The notes below the pieces were generated by a model, which worked only from the letters and a program-made list of their open reading frames with translations, was not told the origin of the DNA and did no database searches. This document shows positions 1-4,928 of a DNA stretch of 5,716 nucleotides, piece by piece. Position numbers and translations under genes: made by a program. This DNA comes from Hyphomicrobiales bacterium (lineage in GTDB: Bacteria > Pseudomonadota > Alphaproteobacteria > Rhizobiales > Beijerinckiaceae), in the NCBI GenBank assembly GCA_003164825.1, contig PLUH01000147.1, forward strand, positions 242 to 5,957, given 5' to 3'. Position 1 is the stretch's first letter. Each line of letters opens with the position of its first letter.

Positions 1-129
1 GAGGGCGCCCGCCGCGAGCTCGCCCGCCTTGTCGACGAGGCGACATCGGCGGTCGATGCAGCCAGCCTCGGCGCCGCGGGCGACGTGCTGCGCGCGACCG
101 CGCGCTTCGTCGCGGCGCGGAAGAAATGA
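1..129 (+). CDS. C-terminal end of a probable polyprenyl (farnesyl) diphosphate synthase, partial
   Basis: Frame 1 is open from the first base to a TGA at 127-129 and gives 42 residues ending ATARFVAARKK. The pattern of a helix with ARRELARLVDEA, a short loop, then LRATARFVAARKK resembles the last two helices of IspA-type farnesyl/geranyl diphosphate synthases, which often end in LR-x-x-ARF-(I/V)-x-x-R-(K/R). Such enzymes condense isopentenyl diphosphate with allylic diphosphates in the cytoplasm for quinone, hopanoid and carotenoid synthesis. The Asp-rich catalytic motifs lie upstream of the window, so the assignment rests only on the tail. The gene converges on the response regulator, with 13 bases between the two stop codons. 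A different all-helical protein with a similar tail cannot be excluded. Confidence 0.5.
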   Translation, partial: EGARRELARLVDEATSAVDAASLGAAGDVLRATARFVAARKK

Positions 130-142
130 GCGCGGCGCGCCG

Positions 143-823
143 TCACCGCCCCGCCGGCGTCTCCTCGTCCGCGCCGACTGCGTAGCCGAGGCCGCGCGCG
201 GTCCTGATGATGTCGACGCCGAGCTTCTTGCGTAAGCGGCCGATGAACACTTCGATGGTGTTCGAGTCGCGGTCGAAATCCTGCTCGTAAAGATGCTCGA
301 CGATTTCGCTGCGCGAGATGATGCGCCCGGTGTGGTGCATGAGATAGGACAGGAGGCGATACTCGTGGCTGGTGAGCTTGACCGGCTGGCCGTTGACCGT
401 GACCCGGCCGGCGCGGGCGTCGAGCCTGACCGGGCCGACCGAGAGGTCGCTCGACGCGTGGCCGGCGGCGCGGCGCATCAGCGCCCTCAGGCGCGCCAGC
501 ACCTCCTCCATGTGGAACGGCTTGGCGACATAATCGTCGGCGCCGGCGTCGATGCCCTGGACCTTGTCGCTCCACCGGTCGCGGGCGGTCAGGATCAAGA
601 CCGGCATCGTGCGTCCGGCCTTGCGCCAGGCTTCCAGGACCGCGACCCCGTCGCGCTTGGGCAGGCCGATGTCGAGCACGACTGCGTCATAGGGCTCGGT
701 ATCGCCGCGAAACCAGCCCTCCTCGCCGTCGAAAGCGCGGTCGACCGCATAGCCCGCCGCCTCGAGCGCGGCAGACACCTGGCGATTGAGATCGCGATCG
801 TCTTCGACAACCAAAAGTCGCAT
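143..823 (-). CDS. OmpR/PhoP-family response regulator (FeuP-like), no adjacent kinase
   Basis: This is a full-length 226-residue two-component response regulator. The receiver domain (about 1-116) has the acidic pocket E7-D8-D9, phospho-acceptor D51 in VVLDIGLP, T79 in LILTARD and K101 in VAKPF, so all phosphorylation residues are present. The C-terminal winged helix (about 126-219) contains LTSHEYRLLSYLMHHTGR and DFDRDSNTIEVFIGRLRKKLG split over about residues 152-203, which closely resembles rhizobial FeuP/PhoP-type regulators. It should act in the cytoplasm as a phosphorylation-dependent DNA-binding regulator. The ATG follows the PepSY stop by 35 bases on the same strand, with purine-rich GGGAG and AGAGAG upstream, so the two genes are probably co-transcribed. 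In this family the kinase gene (feuQ type) normally follows directly, but here the next gene is the convergent synthase. Function as a regulator is secure; orthology to FeuP and the regulon are inferred. Confidence 0.95.
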   Translation of the reverse strand: MRLLVVEDDRDLNRQVSAALEAAGYAVDRAFDGEEGWFRGDTEPYDAVVLDIGLPKRDGVAVLEAWRKAGRTMPVLILTARDRWSDKVQGIDAGADDYVAKPFHMEEVLARLRALMRRAAGHASSDLSVGPVRLDARAGRVTVNGQPVKLTSHEYRLLSYLMHHTGRIISRSEIVEHLYEQDFDRDSNTIEVFIGRLRKKLGVDIIRTARGLGYAVGADEETPAGR

Positions 824-858
824 GCGCTCTCTTATCTCCCTGACGGTTTGGCCCGCGA

Positions 859-1260
859 TCAGTTCTTGACCTGCGGCTCGTGCGTGTCGTGCAAGTCGTG
901 GGTCTCATGCGTCTCATGCGCCGGGCGGACAACCACCTTGCCAGTCGTCGCCTCCATCTCGACATGCACGAGGCGCCCGTCGCGATGCAGGAGAGTGATC
1001 TCGTAAAAGAAGTCGTCTCCGGTATGACAGAGCCGCGCCGACAGCGCCTCAGCCTTGCGTTGCGCGCCGGCGAATTTGAGCGCCGCGAACGGCTCGATCA
1101 GATGGCGGGACTTGACCTCTTCGCGCGTCTCGGCGGCGCTGAGGCAGACCGGCTTCGCCGCTGCGACGTGCGGGGGCTCCGCCTCGGCGGCGTTGGCCGA
1201 GGCGCACCCCATGACGGCGCACCAGGCCGCTGCGCGGCAAACCACGGCGAGCGCGGCCAT
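859..1260 (-). CDS. Small periplasmic PepSY-like protein with His-rich C-terminal tail
   Basis: With the ATG at 1258-1260 the product has 133 residues. Residues 1-24 form a hydrophobic export signal ending ASANA|AEAE, a good signal peptidase I site. The mature part has one PepSY-like unit (about 38-112): C39-LSAAETREEV, a helix, then C78 followed by FFYEITLLHRDGRLVHVEME and TTGKVV, the usual strand-strand and ATGK-type ending. C39 and C78 could form a disulfide. The tail (115-129) is five successive H-x-x units, a possible metal-binding segment. Small PepSY proteins of this kind commonly sit directly upstream of alphaproteobacterial OmpR-type regulator/kinase pairs and are thought to modulate the kinase in the periplasm. 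An upstream in-frame ATG at 1306-1308 (149 residues) is possible but has no ribosome binding site and lies 8 bases from a putative operator, so the later ATG is preferred. Confidence 0.8.
   Translation of the reverse strand: MAALAVVCRAAAWCAVMGCASANAAEAEPPHVAAAKPVCLSAAETREEVKSRHLIEPFAALKFAGAQRKAEALSARLCHTGDDFFYEITLLHRDGRLVHVEMEATTGKVVVRPAHETHETHDLHDTHEPQVKN
874..918 (-). repeat. Five tandem His-x-x codon triplets in the PepSY protein tail
   Basis: Residues 115-129 read HET HET HDL HDT HEP. His falls exactly every third residue, mostly followed by an acidic residue. On the plus strand the repeat shows as near-identical units such as GTCTCATGC next to GTCTCATGC. The regular codon-level repeat suggests expansion by slippage. 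The chemistry (His plus Asp/Glu) would suit Cu, Zn, Ni or Fe binding, but no metal can be assigned from sequence. Confidence 0.8.
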
Positions 1261-1315
1261 GACGATGAAAGCCTCTGCTAACGAAACGCTGCCGGACCAT
1301 GTTCGCATTGCCGGC

Positions 1316-1332
1316 TGAATGCAATGTGAATG
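1316..1332 (-). promoter_or_regulatory. Candidate OmpR-family operator: direct repeat with 11-bp phasing
   Basis: The plus strand reads TGAATG-CAATG-TGAATG (minus: CATTCA-CATTG-CATTCA). These are two identical 6-mers with starts exactly 11 bases apart, one helical turn, which is the classic layout for OmpR/PhoB-family dimers. It lies 56 bases upstream of the preferred PepSY start and 78 bases before the divergent protease gene. It is therefore placed for autoregulation of the PepSY-regulator pair and possibly for co-regulation of the protease. The repeat is seen directly; binding is inferred, and one short repeat can arise by chance. Confidence 0.4.
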
Positions 1333-1410
1333 GTCGAGACGCCCTGCGGCGCGGGTGGAGGCCGCCGAGGCGATTGAAGCGCCGCGCGTTTTGGCGCATG
1401 AAGCCCCCCG

Positions 1411-2172
1411 ATGACGCCGCCTCTGGCCCGCTCGATCCGATCGCTGGCGATTGTGGCGGCGCTCGCCGCGCCGCTCGCTCCGGCGCGGGCGCTGGTCGGC
1501 GCAGCGCCCGACAGCCGCTTCGCCGACCGGGTGGCGATGGTGTTGATCCGCGGCGGCGACAGCGCCGGCTTCTGCTCGGCGCTGGTGCTCGGCCCGCGCA
1601 TTCTCCTCACCGCCGCCCATTGTCTGCGGCCGCTGCGGGATCTGGCGGTCCATTATCGCGACGCCGCGGGGGCGGCCGTCATCATTCCGGTCGACGCGGC
1701 GATCGCTCACCCGCGCTACCGCGCCGACGCCATTCAGGCCCGCGTCGAATCGATCGACCTCGCGCTGATCCGCACCGCACGGCCGCTCGACCCGCGCTTT
1801 ATCGCTGCGGCGATCGGCGACGGCGAGCCGCCGGCGATCGGCGCCCCGGCGATCGTCTCGGGCTATGGCGCGGCGCGTGAGGGCGACTGGTCGTCGGGCG
1901 GGACTTTGCGCAGCGTGACCCTGGCCGTCCGCGAGCCCGCTTCCACCGTCCTGATCTGGGCCGCCGATCCCGGCGGCCGGGAGGCCGGCGCCTGCAGCGG
2001 CGATTCCGGCGCGCCGATCTGGTCGGCCGACGGATCGACCGCAATCGCGATCGTCGCCTGGGCCCAGGCGACACATGGCCGCGGCTGCGGCGGCCTCACC
2101 CAGGGCCCCCTGCTCGCGCCGGTCAAGGGCTGGATTGAGGCGACCGAGCGCAGCCTCGAAAACGCCCGCTGA
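1411..2172 (+). CDS. Secreted trypsin-like (S1 family) serine protease
   Basis: The 253-residue product is an exported chymotrypsin-fold endopeptidase. Residues 1-27 are a signal peptide with a hydrophobic AIVAALAAPLAPARA core. The catalytic triad is complete: H70 in LTAAHC, D116 in SIDLALI and S199 in CSGDSGAPIW. C55-C71 and C195-C226 match two of the conserved disulfides of the family. The residue equivalent to chymotrypsin 189, at the base of the S1 pocket, is G193 rather than Asp, so trypsin-like Arg/Lys specificity is not expected. Cleavage after ARA would expose L-V-G-A, resembling the activated I-V-G-G N-terminus, so a separate propeptide may not be needed. The ATG at 1411 has only a weak ribosome binding site, but the signal peptide begins right there. 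The gene is divergent from the PepSY/regulator pair. Its location (periplasm or outside) and substrate are unknown. Confidence 0.92.
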   Translation: MTPPLARSIRSLAIVAALAAPLAPARALVGAAPDSRFADRVAMVLIRGGDSAGFCSALVLGPRILLTAAHCLRPLRDLAVHYRDAAGAAVIIPVDAAIAHPRYRADAIQARVESIDLALIRTARPLDPRFIAAAIGDGEPPAIGAPAIVSGYGAAREGDWSSGGTLRSVTLAVREPASTVLIWAADPGGREAGACSGDSGAPIWSADGSTAIAIVAWAQATHGRGCGGLTQGPLLAPVKGWIEATERSLENAR

Positions 2173-2216
2173 CTGGCGCGCGGATCAGATCGGCTCACTT
2201 TGGGCAGGTTGCCCTT

Positions 2217-2277
2217 TACGCCTGCTTTTGTCGGGCGTAGGGTGTAGAAAAATACGCTCAAATCCGCCTCGTACGCC
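2217..2277. promoter_or_regulatory. Inverted and repeated TACGCC elements upstream of the LuxR gene
   Basis: TACGCC (2217-2222) and GGCGTA (2234-2239) form a 6-bp dyad around an 11-base spacer, 23 bp overall and close to the size of a lux-box-type site. TACGC recurs at 2253-2257 and TACGCC at 2272-2277, so further GCGTA/TACGC pairings are possible. The cluster occupies the 122-base gap between the protease stop and the LuxR start, and the first dyad ends 55 bases before the GTG. It could be an autoregulatory site or part of a terminator for the protease, though no U-rich tract follows the 23-bp dyad. Confidence 0.3.
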
Positions 2278-2281
2278 GGTA

Positions 2282-2290
2282 AGAGGGGGG
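2282..2290 (+). promoter_or_regulatory. Ribosome binding site fixing the GTG start of the LuxR gene
   Basis: AGAGGGGGG lies directly before the start region, with its GAGG core eight bases ahead of the GTG at 2295. An in-frame TAA at 2280-2282 rules out a longer protein, and the next in-frame ATG would cut into the ligand-binding domain. The GTG start is therefore well determined. Confidence 0.75.
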
Positions 2291-2294
2291 ATGC

Positions 2295-3029
2295 GTGAAG
2301 CATGACGGTGAAGCGCCGGACGTGCTGCGATTCTACACTGAATTGCAGCAAAGAAAGTCGGTCGCTGGGTGCTCGGCGCTGTTCAAGGACGCCGTTTCGC
2401 GATTTGGCATGGTCGCCTTTGCCTGCGGCGAGCTCGACCTCGTCGATCGCGATCGGAACGTGATGTTCGTCGCGGAATGGCCGCAAGCCTGGCGGCGCTA
2501 CTATGAGAAGTCCGGCTTCCTCAAACGGGATCCGCTCATCAACGCCTTGGCGTTTTATCGCCAGCCATTCGAATTCGCCGACATCGTCCGCGATTCGCGA
2601 TTTTCCAATGCCGACCGCGATCTGGTGCGGGCGGCGGCCGAACATGGCTGGAGCCGGGGCCTTGTCGTTCCTGTCGCGCGCGGCGGCGCGCGTTACGGGC
2701 TGGTGACGATGATCGGCCACGGCGAGCCGCTCGACGAATTCAAACGCGCCTATCTCTGCTTGATCAGCGAGTGCCTCTTGAGCCGCATCCACGCGCTGTG
2801 GCCGAACGTCGAATACGCAATGGCCCCGGCCGGCATGAGCCAGCGCGAAATCGAAGCGGCGCGGTTGGTCGCCCTAGGCTGCTCGGATCTCGAGATTGCG
2901 GCCCAAATTGGGATTTCCGAGTCCACCGCGCATAAACACGTCGAAGCTGGACGAAAGCGCCTGAAGGCCAGGAATCGCGCGCATATGGCCGCCCTCAGCG
3001 TATCGCTTGGGATCGCTACGCCAGCCTGA
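2295..3029 (+). CDS. LuxR-family regulator with autoinducer-binding domain (LuxR solo in this window)
   Basis: The 244-residue product has the standard quorum-sensing LuxR layout: an autoinducer-binding domain (about 15-165) and a LuxR HTH (about 181-238, MSQREIEAARLVALG, then DLEIAAQIGISESTAHKHV). Relative to TraR, the ligand-pocket residues W57, Y61, D70, P71 and G113 are present as W66, Y70, D79, P80 and G122 with exact spacing. W85 is replaced by F94. In the HTH, E178 and G188 are kept (E185, G195), but L182 is A189. The protein should bind DNA as a dimer under control of an acyl-homoserine lactone or another small ligand. No synthase gene is visible on either side. It sits immediately upstream of three exported PEP-CTERM proteins, the obvious candidate targets. 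Family assignment is secure; ligand and targets are inferred. Confidence 0.93.
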   Translation: MKHDGEAPDVLRFYTELQQRKSVAGCSALFKDAVSRFGMVAFACGELDLVDRDRNVMFVAEWPQAWRRYYEKSGFLKRDPLINALAFYRQPFEFADIVRDSRFSNADRDLVRAAAEHGWSRGLVVPVARGGARYGLVTMIGHGEPLDEFKRAYLCLISECLLSRIHALWPNVEYAMAPAGMSQREIEAARLVALGCSDLEIAAQIGISESTAHKHVEAGRKRLKARNRAHMAALSVSLGIATPA

Positions 3030-3043
3030 GCCGAACCCAATCG

Positions 3044-3055
3044 ATCGACGTCGAT
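3044..3055. repeat. Perfect 12-bp palindrome ATCGACGTCGAT after the LuxR gene
   Basis: ATCGACGTCGAT is its own reverse complement and begins 15 bases after the LuxR stop. It overlaps the start of the larger dyad at 3054-3085. GATCG-type words are common in alphaproteobacterial DNA, so it may be incidental; a regulator half-site pair is the alternative. Confidence 0.3.
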
Positions 3056-3085
3056 GGCCTGAATAGACCAGTCTGAGTAGGCCAT
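3054..3085. promoter_or_regulatory. 32-bp two-tier dyad between the LuxR and PEP-CTERM genes
   Basis: Outer arms ATGGCCT (3054-3060) and AGGCCAT (3079-3085) and inner arms AGAC (3065-3068) and GTCT (3071-3074) share one symmetry axis between 3069 and 3070. They are separated by unpaired GAAT and GAGT. Eleven base pairs in two tiers on one axis is unlikely by chance. No T-run follows, so a Rho-independent terminator is a poor fit. A binding site for a dimeric regulator such as the adjacent LuxR protein is an alternative. It lies 165 bases before the preferred start of the next gene. Confidence 0.4.
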
Positions 3086-3136
3086 TTCCGTTCCGCTCTT
3101 CGCATGCAACTATACGATCGCGACAAGTTATTGGCT

Positions 3137-3157
3137 CGCCTGCCCGAAGGGGCGGCG
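3137..3157 (+). other. GC-rich hairpin in the likely leader of the first PEP-CTERM gene
   Basis: CGCC-T-GCCC followed by GAAG and GGGC-GGCG forms an 8-bp all-GC stem with one bulged T and a GAAG tetraloop. It ends 92 bases upstream of the GTG start. If transcription begins upstream of it, it would be a stable 5' leader hairpin. No T-run follows, so it is not a standard terminator. Confidence 0.35.
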
Positions 3158-3232
3158 ATGTTATCGATGGGATGGATGCGCGACACGCGGGTTTAGGCGC
3201 GCACATACGATAAATGATCAAGTTTGGCGCAA

Positions 3233-3240
3233 AGAGGGGA
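3233..3240 (+). promoter_or_regulatory. Ribosome binding site supporting a GTG start at 3250
   Basis: AGAGGGGA sits nine bases before GTG 3250, a good Shine-Dalgarno match and distance. The upstream ATG at 3214 is preceded by CACATACGATAA, which has no such match. The site thus decides the start of the first PEP-CTERM gene. Confidence 0.7.
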
Positions 3241-3249
3241 GCAGACACC

Positions 3250-4047
3250 GTGAGACGGATTACAGCTCTTTCCGCAGTGGCAGCAACGATTGGCTTGGTC
3301 GGTTTCCCGGGCGGGGCCGTAGCGGACACGGCGGTTGGCGGCGCCCTCGCAGGAGATCAGGTTTACGGTCAGTGGGAAGATCCTGTTTTTGTCGGGACCC
3401 TGCTCGACGGGGCGACCGGACTTGTTTATCCGCCCGGAACCGTAGACACATCGACCTCGGCCTCCTATAGCTTGGGTAGCGCAACGCCCGGGTCCCCGAC
3501 GACAATAACCTGGGGCGCCAATACCTGCTCCCCCTGCACCGCTCCAATATCGAGCTCTGTAGCGTTCACCGGCGATGTTATTCCCGCGGGCTATGACTCG
3601 GAAGTATTTCCGATCGGAAGCTTTAACTACACGAATGGCAGCAGCGTCAATGGGAGCGAAATTTTTGGGGCGACTTTGGTATTGTACGCCGTTGATCCGA
3701 CCCTCGGCAATATTCCCATTGGATCCGTCGATTTCAAGTTCACCGCGACCGTCAATGACGGCACCGCGGCGCAGAATGCCGACTATCTCAATGTCGAGGG
3801 CATATCGACGTCTTTCAATGTTCTCGAAGGCGCTTCGGCGAGCGCTTCCCTATACGGGATCATCGACGGCTTTGAGCCAGCATATTTCCAGCTCGATCCC
3901 GGCCAGACGGGCGGGTTCATAGGAGACAGTTTGCCTGCGCCGAGCTCTGTTCCGGAGCCCTCGACCTGGGTGATGATGATCGCCGGCTTCGCAGGGCTCG
4001 GCTTCCTCGCGGTCCGGCGCCGGCGGCAGGGCGCGATCGCCGCCTGA
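3250..4047 (+). CDS. PEP-CTERM sorted exported protein, choice-of-anchor K-like
   Basis: Starting at GTG 3250 gives 265 residues. The signal peptide (1-25) has a twin-Arg n-region, hydrophobic core and AVA|DT cleavage site. The mature part is rich in Gly, Ser, Thr and Asp and predicted beta. It resembles choice-of-anchor K proteins: GQWEDP, a TITWG strand, FPIGSFNYTNGSS, VDFKFTATVND, ADYLNVEG and SLYGIIDGF in that order. There is a single C93-S-P-C96 pair. The C-terminal sorting signal is complete: VPEPSTWVMM (PEP at 235-237), a hydrophobic stretch and the RRRR cluster, then QGAIAA. Such proteins are exported by Sec and cleaved and transferred by an exosortase to the envelope or extracellular matrix. 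The specific role is unknown. The longer start at ATG 3214 adds 12 residues that weaken the signal peptide. Base composition is clearly lower in GC than the genes to the left. Confidence 0.88.
   Translation: MRRITALSAVAATIGLVGFPGGAVADTAVGGALAGDQVYGQWEDPVFVGTLLDGATGLVYPPGTVDTSTSASYSLGSATPGSPTTITWGANTCSPCTAPISSSVAFTGDVIPAGYDSEVFPIGSFNYTNGSSVNGSEIFGATLVLYAVDPTLGNIPIGSVDFKFTATVNDGTAAQNADYLNVEGISTSFNVLEGASASASLYGIIDGFEPAYFQLDPGQTGGFIGDSLPAPSSVPEPSTWVMMIAGFAGLGFLAVRRRRQGAIAA
3949..3978 (+). repeat. PEP-CTERM coding motif shared with 5687-5716
   Basis: The 30 bases encoding V-PEP-STW-V-MM match those at 5687-5716 encoding V-PEP-STW-A-MM at 27 positions, including an uninterrupted run of 16. The rest of the two proteins shows no such identity, so the sorting signal is either strongly conserved in codon choice or was exchanged between the genes. 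Confidence 0.7.
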
Positions 4048-4057
4048 GCTGACAGCG

Positions 4058-4090
4058 GTCCGCGCCCGATCGTCGCGCATAGGGCCGGAC
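4058..4090 (+). terminator. Hairpin after the first PEP-CTERM gene, possible terminator
   Basis: GTCCG-C-GCCC pairs with GGGC-CGGAC, a 9-bp stem with one bulged C and a 14-base loop, starting 11 bases after the stop. It is followed by TTTGCCTGTTT, only a weak U-tract. It could attenuate or terminate transcription, or protect the upstream mRNA. The second PEP-CTERM gene starts 36 bases later. Confidence 0.4.
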
Positions 4091-4126
4091 TTTGCCTGTT
4101 TAGCGGCGAAGATCAGGAGAGGGCGG

Positions 4127-4858
4127 ATGTTCGGCCGAATTGCCGCCAAGTCAGCCCTATTTCTGCTGGCCGCAAGCGTTGGGCCGGCGCCGGCGAGCGC
4201 AACGGAATATTTGACGACGAGCGTTGTTGGCGTCTTTTACGGCGTCGAAACGGTCCTGTCTCCGACGGGCGCCGTCGTCTCCGTCACCGACGTGGAAACG
4301 GCCGAGACGGGGTTGGGCTCCTTCGTGGCGCCTACTCCTGCGGGATATATCGCCGAGTTCCCAACCCTCGTGCCGCAGATTGAGAGCGATCCGCAGTCCA
4401 CCTATGCTAACTTTCCATCCTACGTGCTCCCGACCCTTGGCGCTCTGGCAAACTCCAACGGCTTTGGCTCTGTCAGCAACGGCGTTGTCGTAGACCCGAC
4501 CGTCGCTAACTTCTACACGCAGCCTGGCGTTGCGGCTTTCGAATCGCAACTCGCCGCCAACGCCGGACGACCCTTCGTCACGGTGGCGAATACGGGCTTT
4601 TTTGCTCCGCCCACGCCAGCAGCCTTTTGCGTTTATGTGGAGTCGCTGATTCCTGGCTCCCCCTGCGCAGCCCAGACGACTCCAACGACGTTTGATTATT
4701 TCGAATTTACGTACCAACTCGGCCCCTATAGCTCCGGCGGCAACAGCTATACGTCGCTCGTCAATTTTGAGTTCTTCGAGGACGATGTCACCGTGCAGCA
4801 GGATGTACCCGAGCCCCCGACGCTGGCGCTGCTTGGCATCGGCATGGCCGTAGTTTGA
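4127..4858 (+). CDS. PEP-CTERM protein with sorting signal truncated by in-frame TGA
   Basis: The ATG follows AGGAG at 4115-4119 with ideal spacing. The open frame gives 243 residues. Residues 1-25 are a signal peptide with an ASA|TEY cleavage site. The mature domain is not one I recognise; it is rich in Thr, Val, Pro and Phe, with two Cys in AAFCVYVESLIPGSPCAAQ. The end is VPEPPTLALLGIGMAVV (227-243), the start of a classic PEP-TLALLGLG sorting signal, then TGA at 4856-4858. The same frame continues behind the stop as TGMVRRRGAKGG, so one nonsense change (for example GGA to TGA) has removed the end of the membrane segment and the Arg cluster. The product is probably exported but poorly sorted or retained. 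It looks paralogous to the next gene. Neighbouring genes point to an envelope or matrix role; no function can be named. Confidence 0.8.
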   Translation: MFGRIAAKSALFLLAASVGPAPASATEYLTTSVVGVFYGVETVLSPTGAVVSVTDVETAETGLGSFVAPTPAGYIAEFPTLVPQIESDPQSTYANFPSYVLPTLGALANSNGFGSVSNGVVVDPTVANFYTQPGVAAFESQLAANAGRPFVTVANTGFFAPPTPAAFCVYVESLIPGSPCAAQTTPTTFDYFEFTYQLGPYSSGGNSYTSLVNFEFFEDDVTVQQDVPEPPTLALLGIGMAVV

Positions 4859-4928
4859 ACTGGAATGGTCAGACGCCGCGGAGCCAAGGGCGGCTACCGC
4901 GGCCGCCCGCAAGGCGGTCGCCGCCTGA
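4859..4928 (+). pseudogene. Remnant of the lost PEP-CTERM tail behind the TGA
   Basis: Directly after the TGA the original frame reads TGMVRRRGAKGGYRGRP, with the Arg cluster at the correct distance from VPEP. A +1-shifted frame ends in AARKAVAA and a TGA at 4926-4928, like the QGAIAA ending of the first PEP-CTERM gene. This suggests a second lesion, a one-base shift, between the Arg cluster and the original stop. The nonsense change is well supported; the frameshift is a guess. Confidence 0.55.

Noticed and set aside
293..1006. A 237-residue plus-strand frame opposite the response regulator
   Set aside because: It is antisense to a clear full-length regulator, has no recognisable motif, and reflects GC-driven open frames.
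1180..1213. Possible lipoprotein box (AVMGC) in the PepSY protein signal peptide
   Set aside because: Met at the -2 position and the lack of Leu at -3 make a poor lipobox, and a better signal peptidase I site ASANA|AE follows.
1299..1880. A 193-residue plus-strand frame overlapping the start of the protease
   Set aside because: The sequence is Arg/Gly/Pro-rich low-complexity frame noise; the overlapping frame encodes the protease.
859..2076. A 405-residue minus-strand reading frame covering the PepSY gene and most of the protease
   Set aside because: Only its last 133 residues look like a protein. The rest is Arg/Ala/Gly-rich antisense of the protease gene, which has a complete catalytic triad on the plus strand.
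2291..2305. A four-codon mini-frame ATG-CGT-GAA-GCA-TGA overlapping the LuxR start
   Set aside because: It might couple to translation of the GTG start, but a frame this short arises easily by chance and nothing else supports it.
1863..2792. A 309-residue minus-strand frame over the protease end and the LuxR gene
   Set aside because: It spans two well-supported plus-strand genes and the spacer between them, with no domain or signal of its own.
3131..3145. Sigma-54 type promoter TTGGCTCGCCTGCCC
   Set aside because: The distance between the GG and GC elements is too short for a -24/-12 promoter.
2874..3329. A 151-residue minus-strand frame across the LuxR 3' end, the spacer and the PEP-CTERM start
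   Set aside because: It covers parts of two confident genes, has no motif, and its composition does not look like a real protein.
4851..4860. Single-T deletion in GTAGTTTGAAC as the explanation of the premature stop
   Set aside because: Removing one T opens a frame reading ELEWSDAAEPRA, which has no Arg cluster or membrane segment. A substitution at the TGA restores a proper sorting signal instead.
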